Source of the DNA: Methanoregulaceae archaeon PtaB.Bin056 | GTDB lineage: Archaea > Halobacteriota > Methanomicrobia > Methanomicrobiales > Methanospirillaceae | Length of the DNA: 64,000 nucleotides | NCBI GenBank assembly: GCA_002067095.1 | Contig: MVQD01000038.1 | Span: 124,188-188,187, forward strand | Direction of reading: 5' to 3' | Shown: positions 8,823 through 18,151 of the stretch, piece after piece | Layout of the letters: every line of letters begins with the position of its first letter | How positions within the stretch are numbered: position 1 is the stretch's first letter | Notes under the pieces: model-generated | Seen by the model: only the letters and a program-made list of their open reading frames with translations | The model's database searches: none | What the model was told of the DNA's origin: nothing | Position numbers and translations under genes: made by a program

Positions 8823-9974
8823 ATGAGCCCGCTTGCTGCAATCCTCCTGCTCCTCATCACTGCAAAAGGAATGGGGGAACTCATCGAGAGGCTTGGATTT
8901 CCCTCGGTGATCGGGGAGATTGCCGCGGGGGCACTCCTTGGGCCTGCAGTGCTTGGGTTCATCGAGCCCGGCGAACCAATCGAGATATTTGCCGATATCG
9001 GTCTCATTGTCCTCCTCTTCATGAGTGGGGCACAAATGAATTTGAGGACATTTGCAAAGACGGGAAAGGCTGGATCACTGGTCGCAGTGGCCGGAGTGGC
9101 TGTCCCACTCGCAGCAGGTACGGTGCTCGGCCTTGCATCTGGCTATGGCTCAATCCACGCGATCTTCATCGGGATTGCACTCTCCATCACCTCAATCGGG
9201 ATCTCGGTGAGGACTCTCATCGACCTGCGGCAATTAAAGTCAGATATTGGGCTCCTGGTGGTCAGTTCCGCGGTGATAGATGATGTGATAGGCATCGTCA
9301 TGCTGGGGGTGCTCGCAGCGCTCGTCGCAGGAGAGGGCTATGGTGCAGGTCTTCTCACCATTTTCGTCCTCTCGATCCTTTTCTTTGTACTGCTACTGAC
9401 AGCAGGAAAGAGGGCGATCATCTGGGCGTTCCAGGCCTCTCACCGGGCGCATACGCACGAGATGCCCTATTCCGTCGCCCTCATCTGCGGCCTTCTCTGT
9501 GCCATTGCGGCCCACGAGGCCGGGCTCCATTACGCAATAGGTGCGTTCATCGCGGGGCTCATACTCGGTGACAGCATCCGCAGCGACAGGTCGCTTTACG
9601 ACAGCCTTTCCGACCTTGCGTTCGGGTTCTTCGTCACAATCTTCTTTGCCTATATCGGGCTCCTCTTCCCCCCTGCATTTGGCGATGTGCCGCTTCTCTT
9701 CCTTGCAGCGCTGATCATCGTGGCATTCGCCTCCAAGATAGCGGGGGGGTTCATCGGGGCTTATTGGACTCTGCGTAACTGGCGGAGATCGCTCGTCGTG
9801 GGCTATGGACTGGTTCCCAGGGGGGAGATGGCGCTGGTAGCCGGAAAGGTCTCGCTTTCCGCAGGTATTATTACCGCTTCACTCTTCTCGGCCGCAACCA
9901 TCATGATCGTCATCACGGTGTTCGCCGCACCATTCCTTTTGGTGAGGGGTTTTGCCTCGCTCGAGCGAGACTAG
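8823..9974 (+). CDS. Sodium/proton antiporter, CPA2 (Kef/NapA-like) family
   Basis: This 383-residue integral membrane protein has about 12 hydrophobic helices throughout. Family features visible are the N-terminal LGFPSVIGEIAAGALLGP, the GLIVLLFMSG segment, the SSAVIDDVIGI motif that carries the ion-binding aspartates, and GAFIAGLILGDS. It probably exchanges Na+ or K+ for protons at the cytoplasmic membrane. It lacks the C-terminal TrkA domains of full KefB proteins. The neighbouring CBS protein overlaps its 3' end by four bases on the other strand. The transported ion cannot be read from sequence. Confidence 0.88.
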   Translation: MSPLAAILLLLITAKGMGELIERLGFPSVIGEIAAGALLGPAVLGFIEPGEPIEIFADIGLIVLLFMSGAQMNLRTFAKTGKAGSLVAVAGVAVPLAAGTVLGLASGYGSIHAIFIGIALSITSIGISVRTLIDLRQLKSDIGLLVVSSAVIDDVIGIVMLGVLAALVAGEGYGAGLLTIFVLSILFFVLLLTAGKRAIIWAFQASHRAHTHEMPYSVALICGLLCAIAAHEAGLHYAIGAFIAGLILGDSIRSDRSLYDSLSDLAFGFFVTIFFAYIGLLFPPAFGDVPLLFLAALIIVAFASKIAGGFIGAYWTLRNWRRSLVVGYGLVPRGEMALVAGKVSLSAGIITASLFSAATIMIVITVFAAPFLLVRGFASLERD

Positions 9975-10480
9975 ATCCTCCCGCTCACCTTCAGGTGTGC
10001 AATGATGGTGCAGATCTCCACCACGCCGATGACAACACCCCCCCTGTCAACCACCACCAGGTCAGGGTGGTGGTACTTCTCGAGGAGCCTGAGCGCCTCT
10101 TCGACAGGGGTATCCTCGTACACGGTGATATGCTTCCTCGACATGATGTCCTCCGCAGTCGATGCATCACCCCTGATTATGCACTCGATGCACCCCGACT
10201 TCTTCCTGCTTCGCACGCCGATTGTGGGAATGAGCTGGGTGATGAGATCAACAGGGGTGACTATCCCGAGAAAACGGTCTTCCTGGTCGACGACCACCAG
10301 ATCCCTGCAGCCTTTCTGTGAAAAATGTGTGATGCAATGGGCGATCGGCGTATCGGGGAGGATTCTTTCGAAGTCACCGGTCATCAGATCCGAGATGGTG
10401 ATCTTGTCAACACCTTCACCTTTCCCCCTCTCCTTGAGGTCAGGGGTTTCATCCGACAGATGGGCATCTCTCTTGGCCAT
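9971..10480 (-). CDS. Two-CBS-domain protein
   Basis: The 169-residue protein is a tandem CBS pair, a module that senses adenosyl nucleotides. After a hydrophilic N-terminal stretch of ~30 residues, the first CBS repeat runs about 34-85 (DTPIAHCITHF, RDLVVVD, FLGIVTPVDL) and the second about 110-165 (EDTPVEEALRLLEKYHHPDLVVVD, VIGVVEICTI). No effector domain is attached, so its partner is unknown. It converges on the antiporter gene with a four-base overlap, which may be coincidental. Confidence 0.9.
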   Translation of the reverse strand: MAKRDAHLSDETPDLKERGKGEGVDKITISDLMTGDFERILPDTPIAHCITHFSQKGCRDLVVVDQEDRFLGIVTPVDLITQLIPTIGVRSRKKSGCIECIIRGDASTAEDIMSRKHITVYEDTPVEEALRLLEKYHHPDLVVVDRGGVVIGVVEICTIIAHLKVSGRI

Positions 10481-10581
10481 GGAGTCCTCCTCTCAGCCAC
10501 GCTCCGGGGAATGATGGTGACTGTCTCCCCATAAAAGGTTTGGGTTCCCTGAACAGGCAGCAGGCCAGGAAGGTCCCTCTC

Positions 10582-11112
10582 TCAGGAAAGGCGCTGAAGC
10601 TGCGCCTGGCAGGCGGGACAGAATGCCCGTTTCTGCCTCATGATATCCTCAAGGATAAGGGGGTTGTGCATGATGCATTCCGGATAGGGGCAATGGGCAA
10701 GACCAAGGAGGTGTCCTACCTCGTGGGCTGACTCCTTTACAAGGCGATCAATGAGATCGCCGTCATCGGGTGGATACCCGTAATACTCGTTTCCGAGGCG
10801 GGCTGTCGAGACCACCGCATTGCCGGTGGAATGCCGTGAGAGCCCGAAGAGATACTCGTCCCCCTCTCTGCAGAGGTCCTCGGAGACGACAAGCAGGATG
10901 GGACCATTGACGCCAGAGCGCTTCTTATAGAGGTCAAGGGAATCAAGAAGAACGGCGGCATTGGTCTGCCGTCTTGCCGGCATGTATCCGGTCACGACGA
11001 AATGGCTCTCGCAGACCTTTGGGTCGAGGGGAAGAATATATTCGAGCTCCCTTGACAGCGCGGCCTGGATGCCGGCAGGAGCGCGATCATCCCAAAAAAT
11101 AAGCAAATCCAT
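10582..11112 (-). CDS. amzA: Archaemetzincin, zinc metalloprotease
   Basis: This 176-residue protein carries the archaemetzincin zinc site HEVGHLLGLAHC, with the third His ligand followed by the family's cysteine-rich element (C-P-Y-P-E-C-I-M-H) and a downstream CPACQ. Together these give the three-His catalytic zinc and the four-Cys structural zinc typical of the family. The start ATG at 11112 faces the UPF0146 gene, with only 19 bases between the two starts. Natural substrates of archaeal archaemetzincins are not established. Confidence 0.93.
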   Translation of the reverse strand: MDLLIFWDDRAPAGIQAALSRELEYILPLDPKVCESHFVVTGYMPARRQTNAAVLLDSLDLYKKRSGVNGPILLVVSEDLCREGDEYLFGLSRHSTGNAVVSTARLGNEYYGYPPDDGDLIDRLVKESAHEVGHLLGLAHCPYPECIMHNPLILEDIMRQKRAFCPACQAQLQRLS

Positions 11113-11131
11113 CTCTTACCTATATGTGGGT

Positions 11132-11554
11132 ATGGCCGGGCTTAAACATATTGAGCGAAGTATCGCGTCGTACATTTCGAAACATTACCGCAATGTGGCG
11201 GAAATAGGAGTCGGCAGGAACCCGGAGACCGCATTGGCCCTGAGGGATCGTGGAGTCAGGGTCTTCTGCACGGACATTCGGCCGGTCCCGGCAATCCCGG
11301 GAGTCGATGTGGTGCACGATGATATCTTCGCACCGGACGTGGCGCTGTACAGGGACCTTGACCTCATCTATTCATTGAGGCCCCATGAGGAGATGATGCC
11401 TGCCCTGCTTGCCCTCGCACGTGAAGTGGACTGCGACCTCCTGGTGTATCATCTCGGGTTCGAAGGGTTCCGTGATGGCGGCGAGCTGCTGGACTGCGGG
11501 GTTGTCCTCCACCGGTACTACCGCTGTCAGAACCCTTCGAAGAGAGTCTTTTGA
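11132..11554 (+). CDS. UPF0146 family protein
   Basis: The 140-residue protein has a small Rossmann-like fold: VAEIGVGRNPETALALRDRG resembles a methyltransferase motif I, and FCTDIRP supplies the acidic second strand. This matches the archaeal UPF0146 family of unknown function. I chose ATG 11132 because upstream codons lie inside amzA. The start leaves almost no leader, so the promoter must sit within amzA. Its last 28 bases overlap the 3' end of rfcL on the opposite strand. Confidence 0.8.
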   Translation: MAGLKHIERSIASYISKHYRNVAEIGVGRNPETALALRDRGVRVFCTDIRPVPAIPGVDVVHDDIFAPDVALYRDLDLIYSLRPHEEMMPALLALAREVDCDLLVYHLGFEGFRDGGELLDCGVVLHRYYRCQNPSKRVF

Positions 11555-12927
11555 TCCTTCCGGGAAGACCGATCCGCCGGTGTTTTTTGCGGAGGTGCTT
11601 CTTCTTTTTCTGCAGGGAGACCTGTCTGCACCCCATCTCCTCCTTCTCCCCGCTTTCTTCTGGTCTTCGTCTCTCTCTCTCTCTTTATTTCCTGATCCTT
11701 CTCTTCAGCAGCAAGGGTCCTATTGACCGAGGCTGCCCGGGACCGGTCATGGAGAAAGAGATCAAGCTCGTCTGCATCGAGCGAGAACTCCCTCGCATAG
11801 GTGAGAGGGTCTCGGTCGATGATCATGGTGAGCGGGGACATGTAGGTCTCAAGAAACGTCCTCTGTGGCATGTGAAGCGAAGAGGCAACTTTCCTGAGCA
11901 TCGATGACCGCACCGCCTTCTGCTTCTGGTAAGAAGACATCCTCTTCCAACGCTCAGGAGGGGTAATCCTGGCATGGAGTCCTCTTTTATCCGCAACACT
12001 CCCCACGCCAAGCACCATGAGGGAAGTCGCATACCTCCAGAGGGTATGGTACTGCTGCCGGTACGTGTAGCCCAGGTATTCATCAGCGCGGGACAGGCAG
12101 GAATACGCCGAGGCAAGGTCGTCGATCTCGGAGATGGCGGCAAGATTTGCCTCGATCCACTGTATGAGGGTGTCCGGAGTCTCGTCAACCTCGTAGGCAA
12201 TTTTCATGAGGGAATCGGCAGGTGTGTTCCCATAAATGGCGGCGATAAGGTCAAAAACCGATGATCGATCGTCTTTTTCGGAAGGGAGGATCTCCTCTGA
12301 GAGGTACTCCCTTCCGGAGGCCGCTGCATAGAGCATGTTCACTGCCGCTCTCACGTCGCCATGGGCCGATTCCGCGATCTGGTGGAGGGCATGCTCGCTG
12401 CACGAGATCTTCTCTGCCGCACAGATATACCTGAGTCTGGGAGCGATGGAACGTGCCGGGAGGGCCTTGAACTGCACGCCGTCGCACCTGCCCCGGATCT
12501 CTCCAGGAATTGCATAGAGATCGTTTGCAATGAGGAGGATTGGCTGGCGGGACCCTCTGATCAGATCGAGGATGGCACGAGCCCCTCCACGGTCTGCGGT
12601 CCCGTGAAGATTATCGGCCTCGTCAATGATGATCAGCTTTCTTTGTGCACCGGTGAGGCTTGCGGTCGTGCTCCCGCTCACTGCGGTTCGCTCGATGGCT
12701 GCCCTGGTCCGCTGGTCGCTTGCATTGAGCTCGATCACTTCCCAGCCCATATCGGCTGCAAGGGCATGCGCACTCGAGGTCTTCCCGGTTCCGGGTTTTC
12801 CATAGAGGATGAGCGGCTTTTTGTCCCGGCTCCACGTCCTGGCCCATTCCAGCATCTGGCGCAGCGCGGTGCTGTTTCCCACCACTTCGTCGAGGTGTGC
12901 AGGCCGATATTTCTCCGCCCAGTCCAT
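11527..12927 (-). CDS. rfcL: Replication factor C large subunit
   Basis: The 466-residue protein is the large subunit of the archaeal clamp loader. It has the RFC box MDWAEKYRP at the N terminus, Walker A GKPGTGKTS at about 43-51, Walker B IIDEAD near 98-103 and an AAA+ lid and collar. The tail is charged and low-complexity (about 405-455) and ends in QKTLFEGF, a PCNA-interacting PIP box. RfcL loads PCNA onto primed DNA with RfcS, which is not in the window. It overlaps the UPF0146 gene tail-to-tail. Confidence 0.96.
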   Translation of the reverse strand: MDWAEKYRPAHLDEVVGNSTALRQMLEWARTWSRDKKPLILYGKPGTGKTSSAHALAADMGWEVIELNASDQRTRAAIERTAVSGSTTASLTGAQRKLIIIDEADNLHGTADRGGARAILDLIRGSRQPILLIANDLYAIPGEIRGRCDGVQFKALPARSIAPRLRYICAAEKISCSEHALHQIAESAHGDVRAAVNMLYAAASGREYLSEEILPSEKDDRSSVFDLIAAIYGNTPADSLMKIAYEVDETPDTLIQWIEANLAAISEIDDLASAYSCLSRADEYLGYTYRQQYHTLWRYATSLMVLGVGSVADKRGLHARITPPERWKRMSSYQKQKAVRSSMLRKVASSLHMPQRTFLETYMSPLTMIIDRDPLTYAREFSLDADELDLFLHDRSRAASVNRTLAAEEKDQEIKRERETKTRRKRGEGGDGVQTGLPAEKEEAPPQKTPADRSSRKDQKTLFEGF

Positions 12928-13009
12928 GCCTCTTGTTTCGACCCTGTATCAAATAAATTATCACTGATGATGCTCCAATGAGATATAACAAACCGGCTCT
13001 GTTGTCTCT

Positions 13010-14023
13010 ATGGAATTAAACGGCGTATCTGTGGCAAAGATTGCATCGGTGGTGAGAGAATACGAAGGTGTCAGGCGAAAGCATGCCATCGGCGAGATGG
13101 TGAAGGCCCTCCGTATCGAGTCTCCCGGTGTGCTGGCCTCGTTCGGTGAGGATGCCGCGGTGATAGAACACGGCGACGAGGCCCTTCTCCTGGCTGCAGA
13201 CGGCATATGGAGCAGGTTGATGGAAGCAGACCCTTACTGGGCGGGATACTGCGCAGTCCTCGTCAATATCCACGATATCGCAGCCATGGGTGGCCGCCCC
13301 CTCGCCATGGTTGATGTCTTTTCGATCTCTGACCCAGGCATCCAGACTCAGGTCATCGCCGGTATGCACGATGCATCTGTCCAGTTCGGAGTCCCCATCG
13401 TCGGCGGGCACCTCCATCCCGATACACCCTACAGCGTGATCGATGTGGCAATCCTGGGAACAGCGCCAAAGGACTCGGTGATCTATTCCCACACCGCCAA
13501 GGAAGGAGACTGCGTTATTGTTGCAGTAGACCTCAACGGCAGGGTCCATCCGTCATGCATCCTTAACTGGGACTCGGTGACGATGAAGTCCCCCAAAGAG
13601 GTGAGATCCCAGGTGAGGGTGCTTGAGGGTCTTGGAAGGGACCGGCTGGTCAGTGCCGGCAAAGACATCAGCAACCCGGGGGTTATCGGGACTCTCGGTA
13701 TGCTCCTCGAGGTGAGCGGAAAGGGGGCTTCCATTGCCCTCGACAGGCTCCCGATGCCGGACCTTGCTTCACATCAGATGACCTTCGAGCAGTGGGTCAG
13801 GATTTACCCCGGTATGGGGTTCGTCCTCACCGCCCCGGATCAGAACGTCCCCGAGATCTGCAGGCGCTTTGAGGATGTCGGAATGACCGCAAGAAACGTA
13901 GGACACGTCACTGACGACAGGATGCTCTGCCTGGTGCTTGGGGGCGACGCATCCCCCGTGTTTGATTTTGATAAAAATGGCATCATGCGCCTCTTCTCTG
14001 ACGATGGCTCATGCCTGAAGTGA
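13010..14023 (+). CDS. mmp2: Methanogenesis marker protein 2 (AIR synthase-like fold)
   Basis: This 337-residue protein belongs to the PurM/SelD/ThiL-like superfamily: [23 protein letters not shown] near residue 43, the metal-binding [17 protein letters not shown], and [10 protein letters not shown]. The family is annotated as methanogenesis marker 2, restricted to methanogens and relatives; its reaction is unproven, but the fold suggests ATP-dependent chemistry. The gene overlaps mtxX by 13 bases, so the two are expected to be co-translated. Its start is ATG 13010. Confidence 0.9.
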   Translation: MELNGVSVAKIASVVREYEGVRRKHAIGEMVKALRIESPGVLASFGEDAAVIEHGDEALLLAADGIWSRLMEADPYWAGYCAVLVNIHDIAAMGGRPLAMVDVFSISDPGIQTQVIAGMHDASVQFGVPIVGGHLHPDTPYSVIDVAILGTAPKDSVIYSHTAKEGDCVIVAVDLNGRVHPSCILNWDSVTMKSPKEVRSQVRVLEGLGRDRLVSAGKDISNPGVIGTLGMLLEVSGKGASIALDRLPMPDLASHQMTFEQWVRIYPGMGFVLTAPDQNVPEICRRFEDVGMTARNVGHVTDDRMLCLVLGGDASPVFDFDKNGIMRLFSDDGSCLK

Positions 14024-14763
14024 AGATAGGGATCGGGGTCCTGGAAGAGAGCGGAAAGGTCGTCGCAAGTATCCAGCGGTCTTGCTGTGCATCGAGTACT
14101 CTCCTTTATTGCCGTCCAGGCGGAATCCCACGGGCGGATGGCCTCGAGATCAGGGAAGATCCAAATCCGGGAGAAGCCCTTGTCCGCGACCTCTTCAATG
14201 GTACTCTCGACGCTGCCGTGAGGGGTACGCTCCCTTCCAACTCCACGCTCTCGGCGCTCAAGAGAGCGGCGGGTGTTGACAGCCTCGAGAGAGCCGCGGT
14301 GCTCGAGACCACGGACGGCATCAAATTCATCCTTGCACCCGTGGGAGTCGACGAAGGGTGGACTGTCCAGGAGAAGGTATCACTGGCCCGCAAAGCGGAA
14401 AAGCTCGCCCGGATACTATGTCTCAGGGAAGGCGTGGCCATACTCTCTGGGGGAAGACTTGGCGACGCAGGCAGACACCCGAGGGTGGACGAGAGCATGG
14501 CTCAGGCCGAACTCGTCGCACGCCTTGCAGGAGCACGCCATTATGAGATCCTGATCGAGGAGGCAGTGAATGAATCAGGGGTGATTATTGCTCCTGATGG
14601 GATCTCAGGGAATTTGATCTTCCGTACGCTCACCTTTCTCGGAAAGGGTCACGGACATGGCGCACCTGCCTTAAATATCGATAGAATCTTTGTAGATACC
14701 TCGCGCGCCTCCCCGGATTTTGTCAATGCGCTCCATCTCGCAAATTTATTGGCCGATAGGTGA
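14011..14763 (+). CDS. mtxX: Methanogenesis marker protein Mmp4/MtxX
   Basis: The 250-residue protein matches the MtxX/marker-4 family, which resembles phosphate acetyltransferase-like folds: GIGVLEESGKV at the start, AAVRGTLPSNST, AILSGGRLGDAGRHPRVDES, and the C-terminal SGNLIFRTLTFLGKGHGHGAPALNIDRIFVDTSR. A methyltransferase role has been suggested in related archaea but is not settled. It begins inside the 3' end of mmp2, so the two marker genes form a pair. Confidence 0.88.
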   Translation: MPEVKIGIGVLEESGKVVASIQRSCCASSTLLYCRPGGIPRADGLEIREDPNPGEALVRDLFNGTLDAAVRGTLPSNSTLSALKRAAGVDSLERAAVLETTDGIKFILAPVGVDEGWTVQEKVSLARKAEKLARILCLREGVAILSGGRLGDAGRHPRVDESMAQAELVARLAGARHYEILIEEAVNESGVIIAPDGISGNLIFRTLTFLGKGHGHGAPALNIDRIFVDTSRASPDFVNALHLANLLADR

Positions 14764-14958
14764 AATGCCAGTTTCTACGTTTATTTTTCAGAAAGAGGCT
14801 GAAATTATCGAAGGGAATGAAAGAATAGCATGTTCTGCACCCACAGGGCACAATCCTTTCAGGGAGACGCGGAAATAGGCAACCGGCGACAAATTACGCG
14901 AAAATCGCGAAATCTTTAAATATTTCCTGATACATTTTTTGAATTGAGGTAAAATACA
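14764..14958. other. Spacer containing the histone promoter
   Basis: The spacer is AT-richer than the flanking genes. TTTAAATA at 14915-14922, preceded by CGAAATC, is a convincing TATA/BRE pair for the histone gene. A GAGGT ribosome site lies at 14945-14949. I see no gene here. Confidence 0.6.
14915..14922 (+). promoter_or_regulatory. TATA box of the histone gene
   Basis: TTTAAATA with an upstream purine-rich BRE-like CGCGAAATC sits 37 bases before the ATG. This is the textbook archaeal promoter layout and the clearest promoter in the window. Confidence 0.6.
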
Positions 14959-15165
14959 ATGGCAGATTTACCTATTGCTGCAGTTGTGAGAATTGCGAAG
15001 AAGAATGGTGCTGAAAGAGTAGGCAGCGATGCGGCTGCCGCACTGGTTGCAAAGGCAGAAGAGTACATCGCAAACCTGACAAAGGAAGCCAACAGGCTTG
15101 CCCTTCACGCAGGGAGAAAGACGATCAAGGAAGAGGACGTGGAGCTTGCGGCAAAGTCCGCATAA
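14959..15165 (+). CDS. Archaeal histone
   Basis: At 68 residues this is a single histone-fold protein (LPIAAVVRIAKKNGAERVG, EEYIANLTKEANRLALHAGRKTIKEEDVELA). Conserved features include the Pro and Ile of the first helix, the R-T pair (GRKTI) in loop 2, and the terminal KEEDVELA helix. It packages DNA as dimers and longer oligomers. It is monocistronic, with its own strong promoter. Confidence 0.97.
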   Translation: MADLPIAAVVRIAKKNGAERVGSDAAAALVAKAEEYIANLTKEANRLALHAGRKTIKEEDVELAAKSA

Positions 15166-15401
15166 TCCTTACCTTTTCCAAAAAAATCCGCTCTCAAAAC
15201 TGGCCAGCAACACAACAATCAAGGTGGCATCAACCCTTTTCCCTGAATCCTCACAGAGCCCCTGCCATTCATATTGGTCGCAAGATCCACCGAACGAATA
15301 CTTAAAATTATGCTGTGCATAGCTGAATGGCATAAGGATTTTTACCCCTATGAGCCATCTTTCGTTACCTTCGAAAGAGGGCTTTTCACAGGGGGAGATT
15401 G

Positions 15402-15770
15402 ATGACAGGGCATCTGCTGGGTGTGGCAGGAAAGACCAGTCCGGACATTGTCCAGTCAATTGTGGAACTGGGGAAGAAAGGCCAGCCTGCGGTTGACTTT
15501 CTTCTCCTGGCATTACAGGACAGGGATAAACGCGTCAGAATAGCAGCAGCACATGCTCTCGGCGAGATCAGAGATACGCGGAGTGTTGAACCGCTCATTT
15601 CAATGCTTGCAGACTGCGACCGGGACATCCGGTTCATCAGCGCATCTGCACTGGGAATGATCGGCGACCCCCGGGCAATCGGACCACTCGCCAGCGCATG
15701 TGCAGACGAGAATTGTTTCGTACGCATTACCGCAAAGGAAGCACTCGCCAGGATTTCATTCCCGCGCTGA
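15402..15770 (+). CDS. HEAT-repeat protein
   Basis: A 122-residue protein made of three to four HEAT/PBS-lyase-type helical repeats: RIAAAHALGEIRDTRSVEPLI, RFISASALGMIGDPRAIGPLA and VRITAKEALARI. Such small scaffolds mediate protein contacts. ATG 15402 is preferred to the TTG one codon upstream because AGGGGGAG sits at a proper distance. The spacer 15166-15401 in front of it shows nothing recognisable. Specific role unknown. Confidence 0.85.
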   Translation: MTGHLLGVAGKTSPDIVQSIVELGKKGQPAVDFLLLALQDRDKRVRIAAAHALGEIRDTRSVEPLISMLADCDRDIRFISASALGMIGDPRAIGPLASACADENCFVRITAKEALARISFPR

Positions 15771-15943
15771 ATGAGAAATCCCGGCGCTTATTCCCATTTC
15801 CGACAAGTTACTGGGCCTCTTCCAGGAACGGTTATACGTCGGTCTCGACGAGAATCATGTGATTTTTTTTTGGATAAGGTCGAGGAACCATTTAAAAATA
15901 CAAGAGTCCTCACAATTCCATGCGGCTGCTTCCTTCCTGATGA

Positions 15944-16525
15944 TCAGAGTGTTCCCTTGGTGCTTGGCACTTTCTCGATATTGGCTCCACGACGGGTCGC
16001 AGCGCCGATCGCAATCCCAAATGCCTTGAAGAGTGCCTCACACTTGTGGTGGTCGTTCTTTCCGTCAATGACCAGGTGCGCGGTAATCCCTGCATGGATA
16101 CAGAGGCTGTAGAAGAAGTGCTCGAATATCTCCCGTTCGATTCCTCCCACGCGGGGATGAAAGAATGTGCCCTTGAATACCAGGAACCCCCTGCCCCCAC
16201 AGTCAAGTGCCGCGGTGGCAATGGACTCATCCATGGGGATGATCGCATGGGCAAACCTCACGATTCCCCTGCCGTCCGCGATCGCTTCTCTGAAAGCCTG
16301 GCCGAGGACAATGCCAGTGTCCTCGATGGTATGGTGCACATCCACTTCGAGGTCGCCCTTCGCCGAGCAGGAGAGGAAAAAACCCCCGTGCGTGGCCATT
16401 GCGGTGAGCATGTGGTCAAAAAATGCAATTCCGGTGGCGATCTCCCCTTCCTGCGGGGTATCAAGATCCAGGACGATGTCAATAGACGTCTCTTTTGTCT
16501 TCCTTGTTCGTTGTACGCGTCTCAT
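15944..16525 (-). CDS. hisB: Imidazoleglycerol-phosphate dehydratase
   Basis: The 193-residue enzyme carries out the sixth step of histidine synthesis. The metal-binding signatures are intact: [26 protein letters not shown] and [26 protein letters not shown] C-terminal residues ([11 protein letters not shown]). Length matches the monofunctional archaeal form. Its ATG overlaps the hisA stop, so it is the last of the metK-hisG-hisA-hisB run. Confidence 0.96.
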   Translation of the reverse strand: MRRVQRTRKTKETSIDIVLDLDTPQEGEIATGIAFFDHMLTAMATHGGFFLSCSAKGDLEVDVHHTIEDTGIVLGQAFREAIADGRGIVRFAHAIIPMDESIATAALDCGGRGFLVFKGTFFHPRVGGIEREIFEHFFYSLCIHAGITAHLVIDGKNDHHKCEALFKAFGIAIGAATRRGANIEKVPSTKGTL

Positions 16526-17232
16526 TCTGCCGCCTCCATGGCCTCCCGCAGGTGCAGCCTCCCGCTGTAGAGTGCAGACCCAAGCACCACCCCAAAAGAC
16601 CCAAGCTGCTTGAGGACCCTGATGTCATCCACCGTGGTGACTCCCCCTGCTACCGTGACCGGCAGGCGGGTTCGCCGCAGCAACCGGGCAACCGGTTCCG
16701 GGTCGATACCGGACTGCAGCCCTTCAACATCCACATTGGTGAAGAGTAGTCCTCCAGCACCCATATCCTCAAATCGTTCTGCCCATACAAGATAGTCTCC
16801 CCCGCTCTTCTGCCAGCCCTCTATGGTGATCTCCCCTCCCCGCGCATCAACGCCTGCCATGATCCGGGCGCTCCCGAATTCGTCGCTCAACCGCTTCAGG
16901 ACAGGGGGGTCCCTGGTCGCGAGAGTACCGAGGATTATCCTCTCAACACCTGTCCCGAGCCACGCCGCTGCGTCCTCAAACGATCGGATGCCACCTCCTA
17001 GCTCCACCTCGATCCCGGTCTCCTGTACGAGCTCCCTAATCTTCTGCGCGTTCGACCATGAATCTCCAAACGCTCCATCGAGGTTCACGACATGCAGGCA
17101 TGTCGCGCCGAGATCCATCCAGCGGTGGGCACAGGCCAGCGGTTCGCCAAAGACAGTTGCCGATTCCTTCTTTCCCTGTATCAGCTGGACGCATTCTCCT
17201 TTGAGGATATCAACGGCCGGAAATACGCGCAT
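16522..17232 (-). CDS. hisA: HisA, ProFAR isomerase
   Basis: The 236-residue (beta-alpha)8-barrel isomerase catalyses the Amadori step of histidine synthesis. It has the [15 protein letters not shown] terminus with catalytic Asp8, the LGGGIRS phosphate site, a second catalytic region at MAGVDARGG, and [11 protein letters not shown]. It starts one base after the hisG stop and overlaps hisB by four bases. Confidence 0.95.
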   Translation of the reverse strand: MRVFPAVDILKGECVQLIQGKKESATVFGEPLACAHRWMDLGATCLHVVNLDGAFGDSWSNAQKIRELVQETGIEVELGGGIRSFEDAAAWLGTGVERIILGTLATRDPPVLKRLSDEFGSARIMAGVDARGGEITIEGWQKSGGDYLVWAERFEDMGAGGLLFTNVDVEGLQSGIDPEPVARLLRRTRLPVTVAGGVTTVDDIRVLKQLGSFGVVLGSALYSGRLHLREAMEAAE

Positions 17233-17233
17233 G

Positions 17234-18151
17234 TCAGGGGATCATCCGCTCTATGGGCATGACCAGGATATCCCGCGCCCCGGACCGCTTGAGGAGGTGT
17301 ATCAACTGGTAAACCCTCTCTTCTTCAACAACTGCGTGAATGGCGACCATATCCTGCCGCGAAGCGACTTCCATCACCGTCGGCCCGGAGAGACCGGGGA
17401 GGACAGAGGTGACCTGATCGACGCAGGCACGCCTCGCGTTCATCATCAGGTAGCACTGCCCCCTGGCCCTGATCACGCTCTCGAGGGCAAGTACAATCTC
17501 TTCGATTTTTGTCCCTTTCGAAACCATTGAGCCGCGATTTGCGATCAGCATGGTGGTCGTATGAAGGACGGTATCAATGATACGGAGGCGGTTCGAACGG
17601 AGCGTGTTCCCCGAGCTTGAGAGATCGATGATCGCTTCGGCAATACCGAGGTATGGCGTGGCTTCGCAGGCCCCGCCGACCGGCACGAGTGTGACGTGAA
17701 CCCCGGTCTCCTGGAAATATCGCCTTGATATGACAGGAAACTCGGTGGCCACTCTTGCGCCCTCAAGGTCTCTTGGTGATGAGAAAACCGCATCTTCCCT
17801 GACGGCAAGGACAAGAGATGCCGATCCAATCTTAAGGTCAAGGAGCTCGGATACCTCAGACTCGCGCTCGAGAACCATGTCATGGCCGGTGATCCCGAGA
17901 TCTGCTGCACCGTTGGCCACGTATTCCGGGATATCCACCGGCCTTGCGAAGAGGATCTCCACGTGGGGATCGGGAGTGCGGGAGACGAGGCGACGTTCAC
18001 CAATGTCAAGGAGGTGAAGGCCGCTCTTCTCCATAAGCTCGTTGACCGGCCCCGATATCCGTCCCTTGTTGGGGATGGCCAGTCGGACGACCTGGTTCCC
18101 TGAAGTCTGGAGAGGTGCCTTTTCCCTATCAGAACGTCTTGATCTCGCCAC
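17234..18151 (-). CDS. hisG: ATP phosphoribosyltransferase, long (HisG_L) form
   Basis: At 305 residues this is the long form with a C-terminal regulatory domain, which does not need HisZ. Catalytic landmarks are RLAIPNKGRISGP and DLGITGHDMV, and the PII-like regulatory end covers about 210-305. It commits PRPP and ATP to histidine synthesis. The only usable start before RLAIPNKG is the GTG at 18151, which gives a 22-residue leader peptide and lies inside the end of metK. An unusual start codon closer to RLAIPNK cannot be ruled out. Confidence 0.92.
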   Translation of the reverse strand: MARSRRSDREKAPLQTSGNQVVRLAIPNKGRISGPVNELMEKSGLHLLDIGERRLVSRTPDPHVEILFARPVDIPEYVANGAADLGITGHDMVLERESEVSELLDLKIGSASLVLAVREDAVFSSPRDLEGARVATEFPVISRRYFQETGVHVTLVPVGGACEATPYLGIAEAIIDLSSSGNTLRSNRLRIIDTVLHTTTMLIANRGSMVSKGTKIEEIVLALESVIRARGQCYLMMNARRACVDQVTSVLPGLSGPTVMEVASRQDMVAIHAVVEEERVYQLIHLLKRSGARDILVMPIERMIP

